Of a DNA stretch of 34,936 bases, positions 1 to 9,666 are shown piece after piece (the first letter of the stretch is position 1; every line of letters starts with the position of its first letter). Origin of the DNA: Hypsibius dujardini. Its lineage: Eukaryota > Tardigrada > Eutardigrada > Parachela > Hypsibiidae. The notes below the pieces were generated by a model. That model was given only the letters and a program-made list of their open reading frames with translations. It was not told where the DNA came from and made no database searches. The DNA is taken from the NCBI GenBank assembly GCA_001579985.1, contig LRSR01013649.1:1-34936 (forward strand). The letters run 5' to 3'. The translations under genes and the position numbers were made by a program.

Positions 1-120
1 TCTTATATTTTAATGTTCAATCCCTCTCTGAGCCGAATGGAGGGCAACATATTTTTATCACTCCCCAAGCAGGCTTGCCATCGCCCTATCGCCCATATGC
101 TGACCTCAATCCGCCACTGT
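1..120 (+). repeat. Copy of a dispersed repeat (3' end)
   Basis: This AT-rich stretch ends in GACCTCAATCCGCCAC (positions 102-117). The same end is seen near 12941-12957 and 17649-17665, and in reverse orientation as GGCGGATTGAG near 6439. A diverged reverse copy lies near 27205-27225. In three copies the terminal motif follows a TTTATCA-containing segment and C-rich tracts. The family is not recognised. The rest of positions 121-497 shows no exon I can support, although the downstream exons of the minus-strand protease must lie to the left of 497. Confidence 0.5.
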
Positions 121-497
121 TGCAGTATATCGATTTTTGGAAAACGCTTTTTCGAGGAAAAAAGAAGCTTTCGTTTTAGAGATACTTGAATAATGAAATT
201 TGCCAGGCATGTCTGATCATGATTTGCTGGCTAATATCAAATAAAGTTTTTATATTCATATTTTTAGAAAATGCTCAAAATGTCAGGACGACAAAATTTT
301 CCCTTGTAACCATCATTCAGTTCAGTCAAGTTCCTGGAAACAGTTTAGTAATATGTATACTTGTATAGGAAACAAAATGAAATTACAAATATTGTGATTA
401 GTAATACATGTGGAACAAGTTCGAAGTAATCCGGATTTTTAAGAGAGTGTATAATGGAATAATTCATAATTCATCATTTATCTTTTAATTATCTTAC

Positions 498-993
498 CCC
501 GACGCATCAACAAGACAATGTGCTGCCGTAAGGACGTGTTTAGCGGATAGAAGTACGCCGCCGCAAAAATGATTGCCATCTTTTTGTAGGCTCACCATGA
601 ATGGAAACTCATGCGGCAGGGCAGGTCGTCCGCCTAAAAGCAAGCCACGGTAAGACAGTTTTCAATGCCAACCTCGACGGACAAGGAGAGAGCTATTCAC
701 TGTGCATCTACGCACTGACTATTGCCGGATCTGGCCGTCTCCGCTGAGTCTGGTTCAAAAGAATGGGTTCCAATTGGGCAAACAGGTTCTCAAGTGTTTC
801 CGCATCTTCCTGCTCGAGTTCGTCCGTCTCTTCTTGGCCTTCAGAGCAACGCACAATGAAAATGCGGTTACATTTTTGACACACAAATTACAATATATGC
901 ACAGTATTACCATTCGAAACACGCACCTTCGATGATCCTCCCATACGTCATCAGTAAGACGATCGATACGAAGCACCGGTGCACTTTATTCAT
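498..993 (-). CDS. S1 (chymotrypsin-fold) serine protease, 5' three exons, 3' end outside window
   Basis: Three minus-strand exons join in frame. Exon 1 is 993-927: it starts MNKVHRCF, has a hydrophobic signal segment and ends phase 1 before GTGCGT. Exon 2 is 838-716: an acidic pro-region (QEETDELEQED...) ending RRRPDPAIV, phase 1. Exon 3 is 633-498: it reads SGRPALPHEFPFMVSLQ, then FCGG and LTAAHC, and ends phase 2 before GTAAG. FCGG plus LTAAHC are the C42-C58 loop and catalytic His (about residue 102) of the S1 family. The mature N-terminus would be IVSG rather than IVGG, preceded by PDPA, so the residue before the cleavage site is not Arg or Lys. Exons with the catalytic Asp and Ser are not in the window. 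Phases match the S1 gene at 28627-30149. It faces the serpin at 1520. Confidence 0.85.
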
Positions 994-1519
994 TTCTGTT
1001 GCTGCGACAGAGACTAACAAAAGAAACACGGATTGTGAATTTCTACAAATTTCACAAACGGTCAACGTGAACGAACTCCAAAAAATTTTGAGTTTCGGTT
1101 ATTTATTCTTACTCATTTGTGCATGGACGGTCCATCCAACTGTGAACGCAGTCTACGTACGTCAAATTAATTCGCACACGTCACCAAAAAGCTCCCTTCT
1201 ACAAACTGTAGACAGAGGAGCAGGAGGGCTCGTCTCAGACCGGACGTCCGTCGATCGAATCAAGCGAGAGAGACTCTCTACTCGCTTTATCAAGTAATGG
1301 AATCTTTTCCAATCGAAGCTCGAACTATCGTCAGTCGCAAAAATTCCCCGTCGGACGGAAACAACTTGTGACGTGACAGGTCATGGTCCAAATGCTAGGA
1401 CCGCGTGTCAGTTGTGTCAGGCCGTCGCTCGAACTTCCTTTTATAAGCAGTTTGCAATACTGTGGTGTGGGTTGTGTTTTTTTCCAGGCGTGTATCCGAA
1501 AGCATTCAAACCTTTTTCT
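994..1519. promoter_or_regulatory. Shared intergenic region between divergent protease and serpin
   Basis: This 526-base interval separates the start codons of the minus-strand S1 protease and the plus-strand serpin. It must hold both promoters unless distal 5' exons exist. An open plus-strand frame up to 1297 contains a hydrophobic stretch (LSFGYLFLLICAW), but it has no convincing start or splice structure, so it is not called. A TATA-like AATAAATAA on the minus strand near 1105-1115 is weak. Confidence 0.5.
1442..1447 (+). promoter_or_regulatory. TATA box of serpin gene
   Basis: TATAAG within CTTTTATAAGC lies 78 bases upstream of the first serpin ATG in frame. That puts transcription start near 1470 if usual spacing holds. 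No experimental start site is known. Confidence 0.45.
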
Positions 1520-2853
1520 ATGGTTCTAGATGCGACAATGGTCATGCTTCGTATATCTATACTCATCTTTTGTGTAGTTCTCGGAGTCGTTGTCGGAGCT
1601 CGAGACTCCGGCCGTAATAGAAGACCCATACATGCCTCGCGTCAGCTGGAAGGCATTCCAACCTTCGCCGTGGACCTCTACAAGAACCTGGTGAGACTGG
1701 CGACCTCCCAGGCGGCGAACCTCGCAATCTCCCCGTTTTCCGCGGAGGCGGCGCTTACGCTGGCTTTCCATGCGTCTAACGGAGAGACTAAGACCGAGAT
1801 CAGTCGGGTTCTGGGTGGGGCCAGTGCCAATGCCAGCGATTTTGGTCAGAAAATATCGTCCGTCAACGTCAGGATTTCTCCGGCCACATACACCCTCCAA
1901 ACGGCCAACGGACTCTTCTTCGACGAGAGCTACGAACTCGACCAAGCAAATCGCAACCGTCTCGCGCAGAAATTCGTCGCCCACATCGAGTCCCTCGACT
2001 TCCACGGGAAAGCTGAAGAGTCCCGGCAAGAAATTAACGCCTTCGTCGCGACGCAAACGCACCAGAAAATCAACGAACTCTTCACAGCGGGCAGTATTAG
2101 TCAGGAGACACGGTTGGTGCTGGTAAACGCCTTGTACTTTAAGGCGGACTGGGAAAAGCCGTTCGATGGGGAAGCGACAAAGCCGCATCCGTTTACGTTG
2201 CTCTCAGGACAGACCAAACCGGTCCCGCTGATGTACACCGAAGTGACTGTTTCGTACGGTGTGATCCCCGAGCTGAGGAACGCACAGGTGGTGGAGCTTC
2301 CGTACAAGAACGAAGCGGTGAGTATGTTTGTCGTGCTACCGGACGAGCGGAGTTCTTTGAGCGAGGTGGAAGACAGTTTAACAGCCGATTCGCTGAATGC
2401 GGCCTTGGTGAGGATGAAGAAACAGGATGTTCACGTTTTCCTGCCCAAGTTCAAAGTCAGCGGCGGTAGCGACCTGGTGCAAGCTCTGAGGAGCATGGGC
2501 ATAAATAGCGCATTTTCGTCCCAGGCGGATTTTTCAGGAATCAGTTCGAAGCAGGGCTTGCAAATTACACAAGTTTTCCAGCAGGTCGTTCTCGGTAAGA
2601 AAACATTTCTCTTGTTTGTCATTCTATCGTTTCGTTCTTGAGTGGGTTATGACATTATTTTATTTGTATTTCAGAGGTCAATGAAAAGGGCACGGAGGGA
2701 GCTGCAGCCACTGGAGTTCAGCTCACATTGATGAGTCTTCGACCAGATCCGACGCCAGTCTTTCGGGCAACGCGACCGTTTTTATACTTTATCCGGCATA
2801 ATCAGTCCAATAGTATCCTCTTTTTTGGCCGCGTCACTGATCCGACCGTGTGA
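1520..2853 (+). CDS. Secreted inhibitory-type serpin (complete, two exons)
   Basis: Exon 1 is 1520-2594 (phase 1, GTAAG) and exon 2 is 2675-2853. In-frame ATGs at 1520, 1538 and 1544 give 417, 411 or 409 residues; the last two place the start directly before a good signal peptide (MLRISILIFCVVLGVVVG). The serpin core is recognisable: FAVDLYKNL, NLAISPFSAEAALTLAF, TANGLFF, LVLVNALYFKADWEKPF and LPKFKVSG. The intron falls just before the hinge EVNEKGTEGAAATG. Counting 17 residues from the hinge Glu gives P1-P1' Met-Ser, with P14 Thr and P12 Gly. It ends FLYFIRHNQSNSILFFGRV, typical of serpin C-termini. The short Ala-rich hinge predicts an inhibitor; Met at P1 suggests elastase- or chymotrypsin-like targets (family knowledge, not shown here). 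The serpin at 33852 shares the intron position. Confidence 0.93.
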
Positions 2854-3825
2854 ATGACCCCTCACAAGGAATGCAAATATTATAAAATGTTTACACTAAG
2901 CGACATGAGTCTGGGCGTAAAAACAAAGTTTCTAACGTATCCGACAGTTCTAGATAAAGCATCTTAAAACACATTTGATAAATTAAAACCGATTAAAAAA
3001 ATATGTAAACCATAATCCGATGGCTATGTTGTGACGTTCGTGTTTGTTGTTGTGATTTGCCGGTCAATATATTAAGGTCGATTCTCATGTGTCACATATT
3101 GCTCACATGTACTCGTACTGTAATTCCCATGCTGTAGTTCTCGTTCTTGTCTTGTGAGAAAGATGTTTCAGTGTCAAGTGAAGAATGCGCTTGTTTAGAT
3201 TGTTGTCATGTTCGAACGATAAGGATGAGTCTTGAAGCTCGGTTCGAGACTCGACTTCTCGTTCGTTTTCTAGCTTCTCATTCAGTTTTACTTTCCATCG
3301 GCTTGCTATCTCGGCTTCTCTCAATTGGTTGTGCAAGTAATAATTCCGGAAAGGAGTACTCGTAGTTATTGTGTATCGTAAGGTCAACAGGACTTCCGGG
3401 TTCTCGTAGGGAGAACAGGTCGTCGATTATTCGTATGTCGAAATGTCAATTTCCGAAATTCGCTGATCGGGTTTCTTTAACAGCTCCGGCTGATCACTTG
3501 TTCATAAATAATTGTACTTATAAACATACTTGTTCATAATTATACAGTTACAACAATAACTAAAAATCGATCCGAAGGGCTCGTTTCTTACTCGTTGAAT
3601 GAAGTATTTCGTCGTTCCAGTTCGCTTCCACACGGCTAGATACAACTCATTTACGTTTTTTTTTTCATATGATACATCTTCAAATTCTTGATACTCCCAG
3701 TTGCATATTTGCAAAACACCTAAGGCATGATCATATGCCCGCGCAGATTGGAAAGATTATTTACCAGCCGGAGCGCCGAGCTACTCGCAATGACAATCTT
3801 TTCGAACGTTTGATTTCAAGATTTA

Positions 3826-4009
3826 CTCCGAATTTGATTCGGAATCGATTGACATCAGCAGAATATTGTTTTGATGCCAGGGAGTAGAGCTATGGACTAG
3901 TTTCAATCTAGGCTTCCGCGTGACATTGCAGAAATGACCCATCGCTCCATCCTCTGGCATGCAATAAGATTTTGCTGATGTCAATCAATTCCAAGTTTAA
4001 TTTGGAGTG
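3826..4009. repeat. Imperfect inverted repeat, arms about 55 bases
   Basis: The left arm (about 3826-3881) contains GATTGACATCAGCAGAAT. The right arm (about 3954-4009) reads ATTTTGCTGATGTCAATC on the plus strand. Alignment of one arm with the reverse complement of the other continues through CTGGCAT and GGAGT with substitutions and one small gap. About 72 bases separate the arms. This is probably a small foldback or MITE relic. Confidence 0.55.
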
Positions 4010-4035
4010 GAAGGGTTCAAAGAAATTGGAAGGGA

Positions 4036-4195
4036 CTGGGCAAAATGACAATATTTTGTGCATTTTACAGTCCTCCTCCCCTTCAACCGAGCCAACGAAC
4101 CTCCTGTGTTCTTTAGATCACACCTTCGCTGCGTTTCTTTTTAAACGCTGCACTCCGTCCTTCGATGTTTCGGTTTCGTATCATTTTGCCCAGTA
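4036..4195. mobile_element. Small MITE-like element with 14-base perfect terminal repeats
   Basis: The segment begins ACTGGGCAAAATGA and ends TCATTTTGCCCAGT, its exact reverse complement. The 160-base body has no transposase. No clear target-site duplication is visible, so the family is not assigned. Confidence 0.5.
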
Positions 4196-4327
4196 ATGGG
4201 TCGGACCACAGCTCGAAACCGTTTGCGCACACACCTTATTATCATCACAGGGAAATACTCCGCGCAACTTTAATATAACACTGTACATTTTACAAGATAC
4301 TGGCTGCTGCTCCGATTTCCGTTGCAG

Positions 4328-4653
4328 AGTGGATCGAAGACAATATCCCGTGTGGGGAATGAAACTGCTATTACCCCACGTACCACGCCTGCTCCAAAAG
4401 GTAAATTATAGTCTGTAAAAACGGCCAACTACCTTACAGTATCGTCTGCTACAATTTTACTAACCGGAAATTTACTGCAGACCACAAGGTTGCCTCATGT
4501 CCTGCTGGTAATGTGCTCTGCGGTAAAAACGCGTGCTACGATCCTGCAAAAAATACTTGCAAGGATGACAAATTTGTGTCATGCGAATCGAGCCAACGAC
4601 CTTGCGGAAAAGCCTGCTATATCACCCAGTCTCAAACTTGCGTCGAAGATTAG
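4328..4653 (+). CDS. Cys-rich repeat secreted protein, 3' two exons
   Basis: Exon 4328-4400 follows GTTTGCAG and encodes a Thr/Pro linker ending TPRTTPAPK, phase 1, before GTAAAT. Exon 4481-4653 follows TTTACTGCAG and encodes SCPAGNVLCGKNACYDPAKN, TCKDDKFVSC and RPCGKACYITQSQTCVED, then TAG. The repeated unit is roughly C-x(6)-C-G-x(2-3)-C-Y-x(6)-C, the same unit as in the minus-strand gene at 5513-6153. A poly(A) signal AATAAA lies at 4672-4677, 18 bases past the stop. The upstream exon with start codon and signal peptide was not found, so the gene is 5' incomplete here. The family is not recognised; spacing suggests a disulfide-stabilised extracellular module. Confidence 0.62.
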
Positions 4654-4798
4654 ATTAGCAAACTAAACTATAATAAAACTAAACAAAGCTAAACTACAAT
4701 TTTCAATAACTAGTTATTCTTAAATAAACATTTCTTTTTCGCTATTGAGGAACAAACTGTTTAGTAGAATAATTTCAGTTGTGCTATCCCTATATCAG

Positions 4799-5128
4799 AT
4801 TCATTCCTGCCCCGATGGAAATGTTCTCTGTGACCCAGGGGAGTGTTACGATCCCAAATAGCACACATGTAAAGATGGGAAGTTTGTTGAATGCCGACGG
4901 GAATAATTACCGTGCGGAGCGGCGTACTTTAACATCAGGGAGCAGACATGCGTGGAGGGTGGAATCCGCTCGTGTCTGGTGGATTACTTCCTCTGCGGCC
5001 AGACCTGTTACAACCCCACCTACCATGGGTGTAACGGGAAACGAGTGGTCACGTGCAAGATTGGAGAGTTGCCTTGCAATGGTGTGGTCTGCTCTAATCC
5101 AATCACTCATGTTTGCAGTAATAGGTGA
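4799..5128 (+). pseudogene. Cys-rich repeat paralogue with two in-frame stops
   Basis: After a CAG acceptor at 4796-4798 the frame reads IHSCPDGNVLCDPGECYDPK, then TAG (4859-4861). It continues HTCKDGKFVEC to TAA (4904-4906), then LPCGAAYFNIREQTC and on through LCGQTCYNPTYHGC and ELPCNGVVC to TGA at 5126-5128. Both premature stops sit in a frame that aligns with the gene at 4481 (TAG opposite Lys, TAA opposite Gln). Each is one base from a sense codon. One conserved Cys is also lost (GAAYF against GKACY). The lost Cys favours a decaying tandem copy over stop readthrough. Probably four original repeat units. Confidence 0.7.
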
Positions 5129-5512
5129 ATAGAAAAATTGCTCGGTCGGTAAAAATGTCTAACATTGTATAATCTGGGCGAAAACAAGGGAACATTTTCG
5201 GTTGAACAGGACGTGAGAAAATTGCCACCAGTGTTTGATTGATTCAAATAATGGAGCACAAGACTGCGATCAATGATCGGTCATTGAAATTTGATTTTTG
5301 ATTCGCCTTGCGTCTGAAACAGGATTTCTTCAGGCAACAGTTGTCATAGGATTTTTTCATAGGACACCCAGTCCCGAACCCTTCGAATGAAACACGCTTA
5401 AAGAGGGGCGTCACACTAAGTAAAAAAAAAATAATTGGACAAGCTCGTTGATGTTAAAATTATATTCGCTGACGACAGTTAATTGTCGGATGGAACGAAC
5501 AACGATCTCGCA
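5129..5512. other. Convergent intergenic spacer
   Basis: This is a 384-base AT-rich spacer between the plus-strand Cys-rich pseudogene and the convergent minus-strand Cys-rich gene. No further feature is supported. Confidence 0.4.
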
Positions 5513-6153
5513 TTAATTTATTTCACCATTTGACTTGGCCTCCACTTTTCCTGCGCGGCAGATGAAGATCTTTGAATCGTAACAGATTCGCCCACATGGC
5601 TGTTGCCCATGGGGACAAATGATCCCACCCTCGTAGCACCAAAACCGATCCTCAGCGTAACAGCTCCGCCCGCAAGGCGATTCAGCGTGTGGGCAAACGA
5701 CTCCGCCAGTGTAACACCAACTGTCGCTTAAATTGTAGCAAGCACTTCCGTCGCAAGAATTCAATCCCAGATCGCAGACAACTCCGCTCGAAAAACAGTT
5801 ACTTCGAGTGGAATTATAGCAGGACTTCCCACCGCGGCATGGTTGTTCACCATGAGGACACACAGTTCCTCCTTGATAGCACCAACTCCGGCTGGAATTG
5901 TAGCATTCGTACGCTTTTTCAATCCCGTTTCCACAGGGCAGTTCACCGTGCCGACAGACGAATCCTCCTTCGTAACAGTAGCTGTTTTTTGGATTGTAGC
6001 ATGTTTTCCCACAGGGTTGTTCTCCTTTTGCACAGCATTCTTCTGTCGCTGTGTAGTAGCAAGATTGTGTCGCTTTGCAGAAGGTCTGATTTGATGCGCA
6101 CTCTTTTTTCTGTCCCCTCGAAGAATTGCCTGAGCTGCTAGGCGTGGTTTTCA
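5513..6153 (-). CDS. Cys-rich protein with about six tandem 4-Cys repeats (main exon)
   Basis: The minus-strand exon begins after CTCCGATTTAG (phase 1) and runs to TAA at 5513-5515. A Ser/Thr-rich linker (KTTPSSSGNSSRGQKK) precedes a degenerate unit and then six repeats of about 26-32 residues. The consensus is C-P-H-G-E-x-P-C-G-x(2)-C-Y-x(6)-C-Y-x-G-G-x-V. Examples are GEQPCGKTCYNPKNSYCYEG and ESPCGRSCYAEDRFWCYEG. NxS/T sequons are present (NSS, NST, NLS). An ATG at 6172 is open with this frame but gives no signal peptide, so a separate upstream exon is more likely; I could not find it. AATAAA overlaps the last codons (5517-5522). It is related to the plus-strand copies at 4328-5128 and converges with them. 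Function unknown; probably extracellular. Confidence 0.75.
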
Positions 6154-6173
6154 CTAAATCGGAGGAACACATG

Positions 6174-7052
6174 CAATTGGCTTAATAATTGTTAAAGAGA
6201 TAAAGTATCATTTTGTTACACGAAGACATTTAGCTGAATAGTTAAATGATACTGGGGGGGGGGATGAAACACAATAGGCTTTTTACGGGAGAATGCTCTA
6301 GTCGGGAGGGATGAGCAGTTTTATGTGTGAGCGGGGAGGGGGCAAACCGAACTATGAACATTATTCTAATTTGTTGGAAAAAGTCAACAAATAGATAGAA
6401 ATGTTGTTAATGTCCATATAAACGACCCTGCAATTCAATGGCGGATTGAGCCACAGAGGGATCAAGCTGTGGAATTAATTGTTGCTCAAGGATAACAATA
6501 TACGCCACGACACAAACTCCTTTTCTCGACACATCCACACGAAGATATGGGGCGCTCAATTGTGGAAGAAAAAAAGAACAGACGAAGGATAACACTTCGT
6601 AGGATTTGTACTCGTGTGCTGCTGCACACAACTTCGCGAGGAAATGGCGATTTGCTCGTTAATTCATGAACCGTTGATTTCACTCAGACACTATCACACG
6701 ATCAGATGCACATCGGGTCTTCGTGTCGTTGTGCTCAGAAGAGGGCTGTGTCATAGCGCATATTGCTTTACGACAGGGGTTTAAGTGTTAAATGTTCTCC
6801 TTCGTGCTGGGTTGTTTTAAATTCCAGCTAGCCAGCCATCCATCGATTTAGTTGCAACTGACTAGTTCATTTTTTTGAAGTTTTGAATATATTTCCTTGA
6901 AAAATTATTTTCAACAAATACATCATTTTAAAATTGACCGAACGAGCATTAAGTACAATCACCAACAAAGTAACTTAAACCCATATGGTTGCAGGCCAAA
7001 ACCTCTTACCTGGAAAAAGTTCTGATACCACAATTGCAACGGTTATAGGCGT
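6174..7052. other. Intergenic region
   Basis: It contains a 10-base G run (6254-6263) and, near 6439-6449, GGCGGATTGAG, the reverse complement of the dispersed-repeat end seen at 102-117. Overlapping minus-strand frames at 6407-6683 have no signal peptide, splice support or recognisable motif. No gene is called. Confidence 0.4.
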
Positions 7053-7421
7053 TTAACGGTGAAGACCATTCGTACCTTGCTTGCGCTCAGTATAGATCCT
7101 TCTCGGTGTCGCCGCCGTTGCTGTAGCAGTCGTCATCCTCGTCATCGAAATCTCTTCAGCCGCACACATGCTGCCAGCCGGGTTTTGTAGATCCTGCTCG
7201 CAACCTTCCGAGCACTCTTTCAAGACGACCGGTTCTACGCCTTTCCGGCAAGTGTAAAGAATGTTAGGGTTGCTGTCCAGCTCATGATCGAGTCGTTCCC
7301 AGCACCGCCGCGGAAGACTCTTGCCGCACACTTGTTTGTTTACGATGCAGCATGCCGATAGGCACGTCAGAAAGAGAGGGGAAGCCATTAGTAGCAAGCC
7401 AAAGACCATTCGAGGCCCCAT
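7053..7421 (-). CDS. Small secreted 8-Cys protein (single exon)
   Basis: A 122-residue frame starts MGPRMVFGLLLMASPLFLTC, a clear signal peptide. The mature part holds CCIVNKQVCGK, RRCWERL, NILYTCRKGVEPVVLKEC, SEGC and GSMC. The Cys order is CC-C-C-C-C-C-C, an even number that fits disulfide bonding. The tail is Thr/Ala-rich and basic with no Cys. The family is not recognised. The frame at 30737-31029 shares its spacing and the EPV...C..GC segment, which supports both as coding. No intron is needed. Confidence 0.72.
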   Translation of the reverse strand: MGPRMVFGLLLMASPLFLTCLSACCIVNKQVCGKSLPRRCWERLDHELDSNPNILYTCRKGVEPVVLKECSEGCEQDLQNPAGSMCAAEEISMTRMTTATATAATPRRIYTERKQGTNGLHR

Positions 7422-8347
7422 TCTAAATGATAAATGCTCAGTTCACAATCGTTCGCTAATCAAATCAATCAATAGTCGAACTAAACCCGGTTCACAACAT
7501 TATTTGTGTTTCTGGGAGGGAAAAAACATCCAGACAAAAAATGTTTGCAAACTGAGCTAAATATTTGATGAAGTACAGGCACTTCGGTAGTATTATGTGT
7601 TACTCGGTCGATGTCTAGCTGTCACAAAGCGATAAATTCCGCGTGTGTGGAGGAGGTTTTCTCTCTAATCGCTTGGTCAATCTGGGTACAATGTACGTAG
7701 TTGTGTGGTTTTTGTCTTTCGCTAACGGGAACTCTTAGAACAGCCCGGTCTACCATTGACGAAAGCAACGTCATTCAGATTGCGCCACCTGTTTTGATTA
7801 TAAATGGATGCTTTCCCGGTTGGACATTTCGGGCACGCTCTCGACACTCGACATGCATATAGAGGCTTAAACAAGTCATTTGATGAACTGTTTCAGAATT
7901 GTTTCAGAGTACAAGGTCACTTATGGGGCGTTCAACAATGACTTCAGTGCTGGGTGGTAAAGGGGTCGTACTTTGACAATCGAGCTCTGACGCTAAGGGG
8001 GTGGGGATCCAGCCGTGCCTGACGTCAGCATATATCGTTTCGATTTTTCGCCAATTCCCAGCTGGATTTTTTATCCTTTTTTAGCTTTTGGTGGTGTTTC
8101 TGCATCAGTTCAAGGGCAAAACCCTCGAGTCAAATCCTCTTCAAACGGCAGTGCAGCGTTCTGTCATGCAAGTGCCCTTGATTGTGGAGGATAGTTTTTA
8201 TTATCGCACCGTCAATCGAAGACTTTGCTCCATGGAGAGAGATTCACCAACTGGAAACTGGACTAGTAAGTTCAAAACGCAGATGCACTCATAAGGAACA
8301 AGACAGGCATGAAAAGGACAGCTACCACTACTGATACGGACTTCAAA

Positions 8348-8433
8348 ACAGACAGACAGACAGACACAGACACAGACACAGACACAGACACAGACACAGA
8401 CACAGACACAGACACAGACACAGACACAGACAG
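8348..8433. repeat. (CAGA/GACACA)n simple repeat
   Basis: Uninterrupted CAGACA/CACAGA repeats cover about 86 bases. On the minus strand they translate as alternating Cys-Val, an artefact of the repeat and not a gene. The same CAGA-type repeat occurs at four other places in the window. Confidence 0.9.
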
Positions 8434-9624
8434 TCACAGTCACAAGCGAGATTGAAATTCTTAATATCTGGCAAAACAAAATACAGACACAAATCGGCAA
8501 TGAAAACGAAATGGGGATAGCATTATTAAAGTATATATTATACATGCATACAGTGCGTAACTGCTAACCTATTAACAATGAAACGGAACACTTTGAGTCT
8601 TTTCAAAATCTCAAGTCCACTGCAGCGCCAGTATTGGTTCAACCACCGCATGAGGAAGAGAACATGTTGCCGGAAGAGTGTCGTTAGGCCGAACGCTGTA
8701 GGGCTATCCTGAATTTTCAATTTTCGGCCTGGATGAGAACCTTTACAGACAGAATCAACGTACGCGGAAAAGTTTGGTCGAACGCGGAAGAATTTCAAGC
8801 CGTTTCAACTTCACTTTCATTATTCACGGTGGCTTTAAAGAACGTACACTTGTTTGGGCGCAGATTGTAGGAGGGCGTTAACATAAGATTCCTCTCACTT
8901 TGATTCCGGTGCGAACTTTCATGAACTCGTGATTCACGTGGTTTTCATATTTTCATCTTCTCATTTCATGTGGTGAAAATTGGTCAAAGACGTCTCTCTG
9001 ACACTCTCAAAAAAATGTAGATTTGTAGAACTGCTCGTTACAGTTTTATTGTCGTATTTAGTCATCTTTTGATCTTATCATATCGATTTTTAATCGCCAT
9101 CCGTACACTCATAGCACTATTAATTCTAACTTGGGAAGTGGCGGAGATTCACCCTCGCTGTCAAAGTGGGTTTTTGTCTGCTAATATCTGTTAATATATC
9201 ATGATTTTTCATAGGAACTCCGTCGGTGCGAACATATTTGCCGGTTCAGATAAAATTGGGGAAGAAAAAAAGGATCTCTGCCATTTTGTGCTGTATGTTG
9301 GCGTTTGATTGATTAATTGATGACGCTCTCGAAATTTTGTTTTTTTTCAAGTATTTTGCATTATTTACTGAACGTGATCATATTTTTAAATTTAGTAGAA
9401 ACGTTTAACGAAATATGGAAAAAAACTTTAAAAAAATGTGTCTAATCGAAACACTTTGAGAAAATATAAGAAGAAACAGCTGTAGCCCCCAGCACGCTGA
9501 ACGATAATGTAAAGTTTTAGAATGAGTGTTACTGATTGATCGGTTGATTGAAAAATTGCTTTTGACTTTTCCTCCGTTAGTTTTCAACTTGTCAATCGCC
9601 TTACCGCATTCCCTATACAGAAAA

Positions 9625-9666
9625 ATACTTATATTTATACTTATACTTATACTTATACTTATACTT
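9625..9666. repeat. (TACTTA)n simple repeat
   Basis: About six tandem copies of ATACTT are present with one variant unit. The tract is flanked by a direct repeat CAGAAAAATA at 9618-9627 and 9674-9683, which suggests slippage or an insertion footprint. Confidence 0.8.

Larger units (their letters stand above)
2854..4327. other. Intergenic region with inverted-repeat elements
   Basis: No convincing coding exon was found. Short frames at 3147-3365, 3669-3887 and 3972-4196 lack start or splice support and recognisable motifs. The region contains two inverted-repeat structures described separately (3826-4009 and 4036-4195). The first exon of the Cys-rich gene at 4328 should lie here, but I could not identify it. 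Confidence 0.5.

Noticed and set aside
932-1297. 121-residue plus-strand frame with a hydrophobic stretch
   Set aside because: It overlaps the signal-peptide exon of the minus-strand protease, has no good start context and no recognised domain.
1526-2188. 220-residue minus-strand frame
   Set aside because: Antisense shadow of the serpin exon.
8201-8545. 114-residue minus-strand frame rich in Cys-Val
   Set aside because: It is a translation of the CAGACA simple repeat; no start, signal or conserved context outside the repeat.
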